This document shows positions 23,039-35,728 of a stretch of 64,000 bases of DNA, piece after piece. The notes beneath the pieces are model-generated. The model was not told where the DNA came from. It was given only the letters and a program-made list of their open reading frames with translations, and ran no database searches. Both the position numbers and the translations under genes were made by a program. The DNA comes from Carex sylvatica (Eukaryota; Streptophyta; Magnoliopsida; Poales; Cyperaceae), in assembly GCA_964058845.1 (NCBI GenBank), contig CAXKVR010000130.1, forward strand, positions 46,286 to 110,285, written 5' to 3'. The number at the start of each line of letters is the position of its first letter. The stretch's first letter is position 1.

Positions 23039-26000
23039 CTAAGAGAGGATCGTGGTCTCGGCAATCTTTGAGGTGACGACATATGGGTCCATGTTGGAAG
23101 CCGGCCTCCTATCCTCGAAATAACCTAACATGGCAAATATAAAATATTACTCTAAAATGAAATTGACAATCTTGAGATGCTAAGAAATGAAAATGTTATG
23201 AGAGTAAATTAAAAAAAAAAAACCTTTGCCGTCCCTCTCGGTCTCACGGCCCACACGAACGGATGCACCACGGTTAGCAACACCCTACAATAGCAAATCA
23301 AACAATTATTATAGCACCAATTTTAAGGGACCTTCCTAGTTCGATACAGATATATACAGTAACTATATAAGAAGTAATTTTTCAAGGTGTGACACTGCCA
23401 TATCAGTAAATACTCGACGTAATACACGAACTAGAATAAAATTATATTCGTTCAAAGCATACCCAGCTGAAAGTGTGGATATCAGCGGTCTCGTGGCGGC
23501 CGGTTAGGCGGCGCTCGTTGCCTTCACCATAAGCAGCAATGTGCTCCTTGTGCTTCAACTTGAGCTTCTCAATTGCAGCCTTAATAACCTTGTAACCTCC
23601 ATCCTCTCTCATTGACTTGGTGCTGAAATTATTCAATAACCCAATTTAAATACTACAAAGTGATACAAGGAAACAGAGGCGTGCATATAATTATTAATGA
23701 CCTTTTCAGTTACCTGTAGTTGGAGTGGGCACCAGCACCATTCCAGTCACCCTATAGCATCACAGAGCACAGATTGTTTGTCAAATTAGGTAACATTATT
23801 GTTTGTCAAATTAAAGATGTAGAGATAAAAAAATACAAACCGGGATGGGCTTGGGGTCGAAGGAGAGAACGACACCAGCAATCTCGGTGATCCTCTGTTC
23901 ACAACAAAAAAGGAAAAGCAAGACAGATTTGTTAGAAAGAGCTGGCTTCTTTGAAATATCTCAGCAATAATATGTTAGGTACAATGGACTCTTACATACA
24001 GGTCAGGTTCTATTACATAGTTGGTACATTACCAGTCATTATGATAATCTAGAAAAAACTAAGTAAAGAACAAAGTACCTCGAGGATGTAGCGTGCCATC
24101 CAGACCTGGTCGCCAGAAGAGATACCAACAGAAGGTCCAACTTGGAACTCCCACTGTAAATTACATAATTTTAATCAACAACATAATTTTAACTCGGCCC
24201 AAATTTATTCTTAACAAATCAAAAACCAAAATCCATCACTTATTTTTATAAGAAAAAAAATTTACCTGGCCAGGCATGACCTCTCCGTTGATACCGCTAA
24301 TATTAATGCCGGCATAAATGCAAGCTTTGTAATGTGCGTCAACAATGTCACGGCCAAATGACTTGTCGGCACCAACACTGCAGTAGTATGGACCCTGGAA
24401 TATAAAGCAAATTTATTAGAAAACAAATTGAATAAATTAAAAACTATGAAAGGAAGCAAACATAGCAAATAATAGATCTTGTATTTACCTGTGGGCCAGG
24501 GAAGCCACCGATGGGCCATCCGAGGGGCCAGTTGATGTCCTTTTGGAGGAGAGTGTACTCCTGCTCTATCCCGTACCTGTTATTAAATATTAAATATAAC
24601 TCATAGGACAAATCATACATAACTTATTTCTGAATTTGAATTAGATACTTTTTGAATTGGAAATATTCACTATACCATGGCACTTCCGCTGCAACAGCAG
24701 GGTTGCTGAAAATCTTAGCAGCTCCATATCTCTTGTTGGTGGGGATGGGTTCTCCTTGTGGGGTATAGCAATCACACATCACCTATTAGTTTTCATAGAG
24801 TCATCTTTAGTAACAAATTAAATTCAACCCTTGAATGATAAGATTCAGGAATATCCCATTGAGATATGCATTGAATGAATCAATCTAAACAGATACAAAA
24901 AACTATTACAGAGTCGACTTCAACATAAAAAATAAGCTCAAAATAGATTAGTAATAACTCTACATTTGCTGCAACCAGCTAAGAGTTGTTTGGTAAAACA
25001 ACTTAAAAAAATTTATAGTAAAGCAACACTGTCCCACCAAGGGTCAGAGATCATGACACTAAACAAAAGTTAATCATTAATGGTGGCCACCAGCAATAAC
25101 TAAGGGCCATCGAAAAAAATAAATATCCCTTCACAAATGTATAGGTCAACAAGTCCACTAAACCAATTATAAGGTAGCGTGGTTTATACAACTCTAATTT
25201 CTTACAATTTGATTATACTAAGAAACAGACGATACAAAATCTAATAAGAGAATAATAGATACTTACAAGGATGTTGTTGCCCCTCCTGAATGGATCTTTG
25301 AAAATAGCCTGGGGACTAAATAACACAAGACAAGGGGAAAATTTTATCAGGCACCTTGGTTTAACTTATTTTACAAGAGAACCCTTTATTTTTCAAAACT
25401 GTGATACTTACTACAAGATCACTTCACTGTCTTCGCCGGGGGCTTGACCCGTGCTTGAACCGTCATAGTTCCACTTGGGAAGCTGGCTCGGATCGGTGAT
25501 TGGGCCTTTGAGAGTCTGTTTCGGACATATGATTCAATTTATTAGATACGAAGGAGATATATTAGGTATTTTAAATATTATTAATTGCTATACAAATAGA
25601 GCTGCTGGTATTAAGAAAAGAAGCGTTACCCTTGCTTTGCTCCTAAGATCCATGCCAGATCCACCAATCCTGTTTATAAAACAGAGCAAAAAGTTACTTC
25701 CAATCAAAATGGAGGAAAAGAGATGGCGGGGTGTGATTTTATAGGTGAATCGAAAAATTCAGACAGGATCGGAGAAAAAAAAAAGGGAATAACCAAAGCA
25801 TAGTAATTTAAATCTGTAACGGAAGCTTTTTTCTCCGCCTTTTTTATTGAAATAACTAAAAAAATGCCAAAAGATACTTTCATCGGTCTCAAATTTAGGG
25901 GAAAAGAAACAAAACACAAAAAGGTGGTTTACAAACTGTAATCTAATCCGAGACGCTAATCACAAAAAAAATCTATAGTAAAACTGCGTTTGAAGCACTG

Positions 26001-26196
26001 GATCATGAAGATCCAAACCATTTATTCGTAAAATAACATAACAGTAACCAAACCTCGGTGAGACATTTAAAACACAAAAGTACGCCAAAAGAGTACGAGA
26101 TCAAATGAAAAAGAAAACGCACCATATGTACTCAGCTATGATCTTATCGGAGGTTGCAGAGAGGTCTAGGTTGACGAGATCTGTGAGGAGAGACAT
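23039..26196 (-). CDS. GLN1: Cytosolic glutamine synthetase (GS1)
   Basis: Thirteen exons on the minus strand: 26123-26196, 25630-25669, 25412-25515, 25267-25315, 24676-24782, 24489-24576, 24266-24394, 24079-24153, 23841-23894, 23714-23751, 23463-23622, 23224-23284, 23039-23124; 354 residues, close to the 354-358 usual for plant GS1. All junctions are GT..AG with matching phase. The enzyme joins ammonium to glutamate using ATP. Visible landmarks: Asp56 in NYDGSS, metal ligands Glu129 and Glu131, Glu192 in NGEVMPGQ, and His249 in the [13 protein letters not shown] block. There is no transit peptide and no plastid-type C-terminal extension, so it should be cytosolic. The C-terminus ends ILS, whereas many GS1 proteins end in a Trp-Lys-Pro type tail. 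Family assignment is certain; which paralogue cannot be told. Confidence 0.97.
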
Positions 26197-26271
26197 GGTC
26201 GCAGGACAGAGATAGAGAAAGAGAGAAATGGAATACGGATTGGGAAGAGCAAGGCACAGAGAGGGGGGATG

Positions 26272-26281
26272 TTTATATAAA
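26272..26281 (-). promoter_or_regulatory. TATA box of glutamine synthetase
   Basis: TTTATATAAA lies 76 nt upstream of the start codon on the minus strand. With usual plant spacing, transcription would start near 26245 and leave a leader of about 50 nt. Confidence 0.65.
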
Positions 26282-26627
26282 GCAACAAGTAGTGGGTTCA
26301 GAAAACATAACTACGGGCTATTTTTGGGGTTTGGATTTTGGATGATTTTTTTTAGTACTATATTGCGAACAGTGGGTTAATTTCAGGATATGGATTTGTG
26401 TGAATATATTTAGTTTTATAAATTTAGTAACATATGATTTTAAACTTGCCTATAATTTGTCATTTTAGTTGAGTCCCACAGCTGGATCCAATTTAGTTTA
26501 CCCAACTTTGTTTTTTTTTTCAAAAACAACTTTTGAATTTTTCTTAAACCCAGTGCAGTGAATTACATGATTTTAAAAAATATATGTTTTTTTTCCCTCT
26601 TTTACGCTGCATTACAATTATTTAAAA

Positions 26628-27338
26628 GGGAGAATTTCATATATACCACTCAAAAACTGTAAAATTACACATTTACCATCCAAATTTTTATAATTACATA
26701 TTTACTATCTAAAAATATAATAACTTACATATTTATCAAATTAATTAAAAAATAATATAATTAAATTTAAAATTATATAAAATATAATTAATAAGTTATT
26801 TAATCTCTTCTCATTTTTTTTGACATAATTTTTCATTTTTGCTTAAGCTCTTTTCTCATCTCGTCTTTCCCACTTAAACTTGAAGAGAAGAGACAGTAGA
26901 CTCAAATATAAAGATTTTAACTCTAACTTGATCGTCTAAAAACAAGATAATTAACCACTCTAACTTTTTGAACAAAGCAACTTATACTGAATTCGACGCT
27001 GATATTGAAACCCGTTATCAAAGCAGTATCTGAGTTTGAGAATTTGTGTTTTATTACTAGCTCAATTTGAAATATTTATTTTTAATATTTTATATTGAGT
27101 ATAAAGGGCAACAATTCTTAGGAAAGAAAGAGAGTGTTAAGTTAATCATTTATTAATCATAGTTTAAAATAAATAAATATAAATAATCTGAATTTTGAGT
27201 ATATTTGATATATACTAAACTTATATAGGATAAATATGTAAGTTATTAGATTTTTAGATAATAAATATATAATTATAAAAAATTGAATAGTAAATAAGTA
27301 ATTTTACAGTCTTTGAATGGTATATATGAAATTCTCCC
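26628..27338. mobile_element. Mutator-like MITE (711 bp)
   Basis: Ends GGGAGAATTTCATATATACC and its complement form terminal inverted repeats that continue imperfectly for about 100 bp. The flanks TATTTAAAA (26619-26627) and TATTTGAAA (27339-27347) are a 9-bp target duplication with one mismatch. AT-rich interior, no protein. It lies about 350 bp upstream of the GS1 TATA box. Confidence 0.75.
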
Positions 27339-27347
27339 TATTTGAAA

Positions 27348-28299
27348 GGAATCTACGGTAGGACCGCTTGTATCGGGAATGCTGCTCTTGAGTCTTGAAG
27401 GGTTAGGTGGAAAAATGTTTGTTTTCCTGATGAAATAAGTTGCAGATATGGACTGAGAATTATTATATTTGCAGATATACTATTAAAACTTTATAAAACA
27501 AAACATTTGACAAACTCAAGAATTTTTTTTGTACGGATCCGGTCTGTTAGATTACTTTAAGATTTGTGCTAATTTAATTTTAAAAAATATTAAATTTTAC
27601 GACGCAAAAATGCACCGAACGTCCCTCTTCATTCATGGCGTCTTATTAGATGTCAAGCTACGTAAGGCCAAAAGTAAAGATTTCCTCTAATCTGACAACA
27701 AAAATATTATTTTTTATCCTAGATCAATTAGGAAAAAGAATTACAAATTATGTACCGTCTTATTAAATAAATATTAGTAAAATATGGGAAGCTGATTATG
27801 TACATTTTATATTTTGAAATCAAATTCTCTAAGAAGAAAAATTTTGTTTCTAGAGTTACTATTAGTGGACTCTCAGTTCAAAAATTAAATATAACCGATC
27901 TCTTTTAACAGTGATCGGTCCTATATTCATGAGAAAGTAAGAAATTTCTGCACCCAGTTAATATTCTTCCTTATATTTTGTTCACTCTAATACACTGATT
28001 GGTTAGTCAGATTTCCGGTTCTACCAACTACCAGCGTGCTGAATCGGATTCCCTCTTTGATACTTCTCTGGGTGGGTCCCAAGTTGGCCTGAACAGTTAT
28101 TTATATGTAATTTTTGACTCATAAGAACCGGAATTTTTATTGATAGAGAATAAAAAATTAAAAAATTAAAAATAAGAATATTGGTTTGAAAATTCAAAAA
28201 TAGAAATGCAAATAGGGGCGGAACGCCATAAAACTATAAAAACTAAAAAAATAAAAATAAAAAACAAAGTGAGACACCATAAACCACTCAAAATCGAAA
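27348..28299. other. Intergenic, no gene seen
   Basis: AT-rich sequence with no supported coding frame, repeat or RNA gene. Confidence 0.5.
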
Positions 28300-29335
28300 A
28301 CATTCAAGAAAAAATAAAGTGGGATGCCATAAGTCACTCAAAACCGAAAAAAGGAAAAAAAAAATATTTGTGAATTTTACTATTCTGACCTCTTTTGTGA
28401 ATTTTGTACAAGCCAATCTACAAGATCAAAATTTGTGTTCTTGGTGTCGAAATTCTCAGGAGAGTGTAAGTTTTAACTCTGGAAAATTTTAAATTTTTCT
28501 GAGACCTCTAACTATGTCAGATGTTTGATTTTATGAGAGACATTTTGTGTACCAGCCTGTTACAGTACCATTTTTTTATTTTCAAAATCTGAACTTTAAA
28601 ATGCTCCAAAAAATTATAGAAAAATCAGAAAAATATGAAATTTATTTCTGTTTGTCCATGAAGATGTCCTTTATTAGCTCATAAAATAGTTTGATCAAAT
28701 TCAAAGTGTAGATATAGTTTTCATTTTGGTTTGTATAGAGTGTTGTTTTGGGGCTGTTTGGTACTAGCAATTTGCCACTTTGTTATATGCATGAGAAGAG
28801 CAAAGATCAAAATCAAGAGATCAAATTTTCATTTCCTTTTTTTTTTTAATCGAAGTCATTTTTTATTTCTTATAAAGTGGCAAACTGCTGGTACCAAACA
28901 GCCCCAAAATATCACTCTATACAACCAAAATTAAAATCATATCTACACTTTGAATTTCATCAAACTGTTTTATGAGCTAATAAACGACATCTTCATGGAC
29001 AAATAGAAATAAATTTCATATTTTTCTGATTTTTCTATAATTTTTTGGAGCATTTTAAAGTTCAAATTTTGAAAATAAAAAAATGGTACTGTAACAAGCT
29101 GGTACACAAAATGTCTCTCATAAAATCAAACATCTGACATAGTTAGAGGTCTCAGAAAAATTTAAAATTTCCCAGAGTTAAAACTTACACTCTCCTGAGA
29201 ATTTCGACACCAAGAACACAAATTTTGGTCTTATAGATTGGCTTGTACAAAATTCACAAATATTTTTTTCCCTTTTTTTCGGTTCTGAGTGGTTTATGGC
29301 ATCTCACTTTGTTTTATTTTTTCTGGTTTTGATAG
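28300..29335. repeat. Large inverted repeat, arms about 0.45-0.5 kb, loop about 80 bp
   Basis: Left arm 28300-28790 and right arm 28870-29335 are near-identical inverted copies; for example TGTTTGATTTTATGAGAGAC at 28522 is complemented by GTCTCTCATAAAATCAAACA near 29111. Differences are few. One extra ~27-bp duplication (TTGTGAATTTT twice) occurs in the left arm near 28370-28405. The stem centre carries GGGGCTGTTTGGTA and TACCAAACAGCCCC, similar to Harbinger/Tourist termini. A transcript would form a long double-stranded hairpin. No coding frame. Confidence 0.85.
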
Positions 29336-29344
29336 TCTTATATA

Positions 29345-29815
29345 GGGGTGTGTAAATCACTCATAACTCGCTCATTAGAAACTCGCTTATTTATCAACTA
29401 ACTTAAACTCGCTCATTTACTTAATGAGCGAGCATGAGCATGCCCCAACTCGCTCATTAAGAATTTGCCACATTTAATCCCTGCCACATTTAATCTCTGC
29501 CACATTCAATCCCAAATAAATTTCTGTAGCATTAAATCAATGAACTAAATTTATACAACATTAAATCTTCCTTGCGGCTTGTCTCATTAAATCCCTATGT
29601 CATATTCATACATGTATATTTTTGTAAAGTCGACAGAACAAAGTCGATAGCAGCTGACCCAAAACCTAAACCTAAAGCCTCTCCGCCATCACCCAAAACC
29701 TAAACCAAATCATCCAAAATTGGCTCATAACTCGTGAGCCGCTTATAATTCACTCATTAAAAACTCGTTTATTTAGTAATTCGCTTAAACTCGCTCATTA
29801 ACAACTCGCTCAATT
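29345..29815. mobile_element. Truncated hAT-like element with CTCGCTCATTAA repeats
   Basis: The left edge TAGGGGTGTGTAAAT resembles the termini of the hAT elements elsewhere in this window. Many degenerate copies of CTCGCTCATTAA and its complement follow, plus three CTGCCACATTTAATC units (29469-29510). I found no matching right terminus or target duplication, so the element is truncated or decayed. Confidence 0.4.
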
Positions 29816-30817
29816 CCAATAGAATAATAGAAATTGCTGCCTACCGATTGCAATCAATATAGGGCATCGATTTTTGTTAGCTTAATTTGTTAACAATATT
29901 TTTTGTATTAGTGTCGAGTTTAACAATAAAGAAGAAATTTTTGGTCTAATGATATCAATAACAGTAGTAGAGTGAGGCTACGATCAGGACGGAGTTCCGC
30001 TAGACTTTCAGTTTATGGCGGTCAATCGTATAATATTATTTTACAAAAAAAAATGTTAATTTTACGATACTCATAATATTTTATTTTAAACTATACAGTG
30101 AAATTATCGTATCTAAGCATTATATATATTTTTAAAATAAATAGAGTCAGTTGATTCCCATTCACCCTAGGTCGATATGGCACTAACTACGGTACTATAT
30201 ATGCATAGCACAAATTAATTTGTGTTATGGATTATATTTTTCTATTTTTAAAGTCTAAACAATTAATCTGAACTGCTCAATACGATCTTCGTATTAAAAT
30301 GTACTTGGATATCAAATTTTACATTTTATTTAAAGTTTGTTTATTATATTTTAGATAGGTATAGATCACTACTTTCGGTCCAATAATTATAGATCAAGCG
30401 ATGTTCTAGCTATCTAAAAAATATATAAATTTTGATCTTCACGTACAATTTAATATGAAAATCATGTTGAATAATTTGAATCGTTTGGTTACAATTTAAC
30501 ACTAAAACAAAAATTTGCGCTATCCATAGAATTGATATTTACCTCTATCATTGGTTTATGTCACACAGATAATTGACGGATAAAATTTAAAGATTTTTAT
30601 TGTTTAAGGGACCACACTAAGACTAAGTCACTAAAATCTAAACTTTCGGAATAATATATTTAACAGTGACTTATAGAAAGAACCGTAACAGAAGATTTTA
30701 CATCGAATTTATGATATTTATCTCATCGTTTATTTACTTAATTTATTCACAACCATAATTATTTTGGTAATTAAAGCCTTCAGATTCACCTATTACTAAC
30801 CATTAAAACATTACCGA
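29816..30817. other. Intergenic with a fragment of the MITE family seen at 16679
   Basis: No gene. At about 30236-30500 the sequence TTTTTAAAGTCTAAACAATT followed by a CTCAATACGATCTTC block matches the arm of the MITE at 16679-17089, with a partly complementary right arm near 30440-30500. The rest is plain AT-rich spacer. Confidence 0.5.
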
Positions 30818-30825
30818 GTTGCCTA

Positions 30826-31436
30826 TAGGCTTCTGCTCTCGGACCGGGTTCGGGCGGACCGGGTTTACCCGGGGTCGGGCCACGGGTTTGGTCGGGTACG
30901 GGTAGGTCGGGTAAACGGGTATCTCGGGGCGGGTATACTCGGGTATAATTTTCAAAAACTGTACCCGACCCGAGTTTTACCCGTGCCCGTGGTACCCGGC
31001 ACGGGTAGGGCGGTCCGGGTATGGTACCCGGTCCGGGTCGGGTACCCGGTCCGGTCCGGTTTTTTTTTTTTTTTTTTTTTAGGCGGCAAATTCGAAATTT
31101 CAAAAAAATTTGAATTTTTTCGAATTTTTTTGAATTTTTTCTGAATTTTTTTGAATTTTTTTGAATTTTTTAACGGGTACGGGTCGGGTACGGGTCGGGT
31201 CGGGTCGGGTCCGGGTCCGGGTCGGGTTGGTCGGGTCGGGTCGGGTCGGGTCGGACTTAAATCGGACCGGGTTTGGTCGGGTTTTGAACCAAAAAATCGT
31301 ACCCTACCCGTTTTTTACCCGTACCCGTGTACCCGTTTACCCGACCCATACCCGGGCTCGGGCACGGATAACCCGGGTAACGGGCACGGGCGGGTACGGG
31401 TCGGGTCCGACCCGGGCGGATAAAAGCAAACCACTA
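30826..31436. mobile_element. hAT-type element with CGGGT-rich tandem repeats (611 bp)
   Basis: Termini TAGGCTTCTGCT and AGCAAACCACTA are imperfect inverted repeats, and an exact 8-bp target duplication GTTGCCTA flanks them (30818-30825 and 31437-31444). Inside, two GC-rich blocks of degenerate GGGTC/GGGTAC repeats in opposite orientation face a central T(20) run and GAATTTTTT repeats. The Arg/Gly/Pro-rich open frames here are products of the repeats, not genes. Confidence 0.82.
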
Positions 31437-31573
31437 GTTGCCTATTAGCCGGTAAGAACAACCGTACAAGCACCTTTGATTTTAGTGACAGAGATGATTA
31501 AAATTCCGAGATTTTTTTGTCTATAAAAAATAACAGAAAGAAAAAAAGAGAGAGAAACATAAAGAGTATCTAG

Positions 31574-31751
31574 TTTTTTTTTACTGATAGAAAGACCGGT
31601 AATAATTTTACCAATCCAAAATATTCAATATTAAAATGGATAGGAGTGGAATCGATCATAACCTATTTTTATTTTTATTTTTATTTTTTCTATATTTTTT
31701 TATTTTTAGATCGGTGAAATTATTATCGGTCTTTCTATCAGTAAAAAAAAA
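31574..31751. mobile_element. Short foldback MITE (178 bp)
   Basis: Inverted ends of about 38 bp: TTTTTTTTTACTGATAGAAA on the left and TTTCTATCAGTAAAAAAAAA on the right, extending inward through GACCGGTAATAATTTTACC and its near-complement. AT-rich loop. Target duplication not resolved. Confidence 0.7.
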
Positions 31752-33540
31752 TCAGATTCTTTCTGTTTTGCTCATTTTTTTCTATAAAAAATCTCCTAAA
31801 TTACGATCTAAAGATTATTTAAAAGCTTTACGATCAAAGAATTATTTGATGTAAAAGAAGAAGTCTATGATCAAAGAACTGACATTTTTTTTTTCCAAAA
31901 AATATAATATGAAATTTTCTATTTGTAAAAACTAATTATCGGAAATAACATGAAAGTATAAAATAATTTCAGTTGAGATGGAATTAATTAGTGCAAAGAA
32001 GAAGATATTTTGTTAACGAAATATGCATTTATTAAGGAATACTAAAATAGAATGCGGTATATTTACAAATACTCCATTACTTTCCAGGCCAGTTTCCACC
32101 GTTAAATATTCGTTCCTTCCAGACAGGTTATAAATGAACTCTAATTCCATAATTTTGTTGTGAAAAAAAAATTAGTACATAAGCATGACCTCTAAAATAT
32201 TAATTTCGATTATAATATACAGTTTTAAAAAATTGTAACAACTTTGAATATAACTAGTATGTGCCTCACCAAGTTAATTTGGTGAGCATAACTTATTTAT
32301 CGAATTATTTTTAAACGACAAATTTAATACGTTAAACTGATTTATTTTACAAGTGATGCGTGTACATGTAAAACTTTTTGAGTTTATTTAGTATAAAGTC
32401 GAGCTGGTTAAAAATGAAGTTTATAAGATAATTTAATGTATTTATTTTTCATCACTTTTTTACTGTTGGACTTTGTACTAAATAAATTTTCAAAAATTTT
32501 ATATACACACATTACTTGTGAAGTAGATCAGTTTTAATAGTTTAGATTTATCATTTAAAGTAAATCCAATCAATTTTGAAATTATATTGACCAACTCTTT
32601 CGGAGTTCGGATCTCCTAAAGTAACCATTTTTTTTAGTTTAGATCCAAACAGACAGATTCCAATCAGACCGTCAAATTAAAAGGACCTGTGTGCTCCACC
32701 TTAGACCAGATTAGTCCGGATCAGGATCCGACAGTCCAGATCTAAACTAAAAAAATGGATTACTTCAGAGAATCCGAACCCCCTTTCTAGTGGAAGTTAG
32801 ATCCAGTGAAATAACCCAATTGTTGGGTTTTAGATCAGAACCTCCGATTATCTGCAACAATCCATCTCAAGTGGAGCGCACACTTTCGAGATTCCAATTC
32901 GAATTCCAATGAGATTCTGAGAGACCAAAATTCATCCCGATCCCAAACTCAAAAATTGAGTTACTTTAGGGGATTCTGACCCTTTCTAGTGGGGAAACAA
33001 ATATGTTGGAATCCATGAGGATTTCAGAGTTTCTGAAATTCTCAATCCAACCATCTATATAATTCGTGATTTGTATATAAAATTATGTCTGTTTTGAGAT
33101 TCGTTTATAAAAAAACTTAAAATAGTTAAATTTGAAATTTTAGAATTCTGAAATTCTTTTTGAATTTCAGCAGATTTCATTTCTTCTAGTGGAGGCTCCC
33201 GCTAATGCTCGACAATTTGTGCAAATAACAAATTATCGTGAACTCCGATATCTATATATACTTTTTTTTTTCTTGAGAATTATAATTACTGAAGTATTTC
33301 AAATCCAAACAAAATGCGGATTCTAACTCTAATTAGTTAAAACTCCCAAAAGACTAAAACCAAAATTTCAACAAGACTACATTTAACAATATGATAATCA
33401 GTCAAACAGTCAATATGAATTAAAACAAATAGTTTTGTCATTTCTTTTTTATATTAATCCCGGTTTTAAATGAATTATAATGATATCTTCAATTATAACG
33501 TTTGATGATTTTGTATCTATTTTATAAACATGAATCAATG
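31752..33540. other. Intergenic with eroded inverted repeats
   Basis: No gene. About 32255-32595 is an eroded member of the MULE-type family also seen at 53775-54162 (shared GTGATGCGTGTACAT-like core). About 32605-32775 is a separate palindrome with TTTTTTTAGTTTAGATC arms around a loop. Remaining sequence is unassigned. Confidence 0.5.
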
Positions 33541-33941
33541 CGAAATGTGATTATCTTATATATCTTGATTTTTTAATATATGATAATCATTTTTTTTTAT
33601 TTTAAATGTTTGCCAATTTTATATCTATTTTCTAAATGTATGTATTCATAAATAATGTTTTAGTATATGTGCTCCGTAGTAAAATGTGAATACCTGTGTT
33701 CTGATAGATGTCGGTCAATATTTAATTATAACTTATAAGTAAACATAATGAGGATTGAAAACTGAAAAGGCATGAATTAATATGCCCACAATATGAATTA
33801 TAAAAAAAATGCATGAATCAATGCAATATTATTTATTAATGCATACATTCACAAAATAGATATAAAATTGTCAAATATTTAAAAAGAAAAAATGATTACC
33901 ATATATTTACAAAACAAGATAGATAAGATAATCACATTTCC
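33541..33941. mobile_element. Foldback MITE (about 400 bp)
   Basis: GAAATGTGATTATCTTAT at the left and ATAAGATAATCACATTTC at the right are inverted copies, and the arms continue inward (TTTTATATCTATTTT near 33614 and AAAATAGATATAAAA near 33854). No coding frame. Target duplication not resolved. Confidence 0.68.
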
Positions 33942-34699
33942 CAAATGAGGAGTTAAAAGAAAAATAGATATCAAATCACTTTAAATATTGATGTTTGATA
34001 GTGATGGAATAAGCAGATGAATAGTAAAAAAATCAAATCTTCCTTTTTTACTATATTATCAAGTAAAGTGGTAGGGCTGTAGGGGAGAGAATATATATAT
34101 AATAATAATAAATAAATAAAAAACAGAGATATAGCGTTGTAAGTTTAAAATATCTCCATATGTTTGATACCTTAAAGTGCTTTAAAATATTTAAGTAATC
34201 ACCATTTCACTTATTAAACAGACATTGACCTAGCGTTCGGCAAGTAAGCACAGTTAAAAGCGAAATAAATACTTAAATTATTGGTGTTTGATACCAGTGA
34301 AGTAAATCGACCAAATAATTTTAATTAGAGGAGAATTTGTCTTTCACATACAGAGTAATAAATAATGTCTGGAGCGATGAATTGAGATGAATAATTTATG
34401 AAGGCATTTGAATCATGGTGTAGGGCTAGAGTGTTCTTATGTTTATTAAATATCTTTGTGAAGTCAATTCTTTTTAGTAAAAATAAGGATGAAAGTTTTT
34501 ATTTAATTTTATTGAATGGAAAAACTTTTATAGGTCTCAAGTAGGAACCTATTACATTGTTGAAATATAACAGTTCAATTCATTGAGCCTGTTTGACTTA
34601 TGAATGTAAAATAAGACTATAAAACTTTGATTTTAAATTACAGAAATAGAAATAAAGTAAAACTCTTCTTAAACTTGTTGGATGTATTTCCATCAAGAT

Positions 34700-35312
34700 T
34701 TTAAAAAATAGCGATTATCTCGTCATAGCGGAAAGGCTAAAAAAAAAAACTATTGCGAATAGTATAGTTATAGCGAAAGCTATCCTACATACGTTTTTTG
34801 TTTGAAAAATTATATTTTATATTTCTACTAATTATCAATATTACTAAAGTCTCGTAGACAATAAGTAACACAAAATTGATTAAGAAACTAGGATATTCAT
34901 ATTGATCCACTATAAAGTTCAAATTGCTATTCAAAATATCCCTAATAATATCATATACTATCTATCTTTTCCATTCAAATTAACCTAAGCATCATAGCAT
35001 AAACTATTTTTTTTTTTCTACGAAAAAAACATAGGCATAATGGAATAAACTATCTATCTTTTTCTATTTAAAAAAAAATCAATCTGGATATTAAAAAATT
35101 AATCTTTAAAATTAATTTTCAATTTAGACCTTTATATAAAAGCCTATGTAGCATAGCATGCACTATAGCGTGTAACATGTAGCGCAGATAGCGGGTCGCT
35201 ATTACCGCTATAGCAGTCGTAGCTGAAATAGTACACTTTTATCCCATAGCATAGTGTTCAAAGTCCGAAAATACTATAGCACCGCTATTGCGTTGCTATT
35301 TAGAACACTAAT
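34700..35312. mobile_element. MITE with AAATAGC / GCTATTTAGAACACT ends
   Basis: The region begins with AAAAAATAGCG and ends GCTATTTAGAACACT, and contains many short AT-rich/TAGCG motifs including CTATAGCG and its complement. A related copy occurs at 57130-57655 with the same AGTTCTAAATAGC-like ends. Non-coding. Class is not certain; hAT-like termini are suspected. Confidence 0.5.
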
Positions 35313-35728
35313 TTCCATTGATCTTGCACCTCTTCCACTAGCCCACCAATTGTTTTTATCTCATCTCTAAAAATTCTAGAGCATCTTTCCCTCCAACATA
35401 TGAACATTGTGATCAGAATAATTTCCCTTGTTCTTGCCTCCTCTTTTACTGACAACCCAGTTGGTGTTTCCTCTAAAACTTCTTTCCAATTTATTGTTGT
35501 TAATCTCATTACCATTGTCACAGATTCATACAACAATATAGTGAAAGTGCATTCTGAGAATAGGTGTTTTATGGATTCCTCATTTTTTTCTACATAAGAC
35601 ACACATGCTTGGAAAATTTCATCATCTCTTCATCAAGTTTTCAACTGTAAGTATTTTCTTATAATACACCAGCCATGCAAATACCTTCATTCTTGGTGGT
35701 ACCTTCATCTTCCATACTTTGTGAACTC
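35300..35728 (-). pseudogene. LINE remnant: zf-RVT domain
   Basis: On the minus strand 35728-35590 reads as a PPRMKVFAWL-type block and 35602-35300 as an ESIKHLFSECTF block followed by FICWRERCSRIFRDE. These are the conserved parts of the zinc-binding domain found after reverse transcriptase in plant LINEs and their domesticated relatives. A frameshift separates the two blocks, and the rest of the LINE is absent. It is bordered by MITEs on both sides. Confidence 0.75.

Noticed and set aside
30786..31448. Arg/Gly/Pro-rich open frames on both strands
   Set aside because: They arise from the CGGGT/CCCGA repeats of the hAT element, occur in several frames at once and have no conserved domain.
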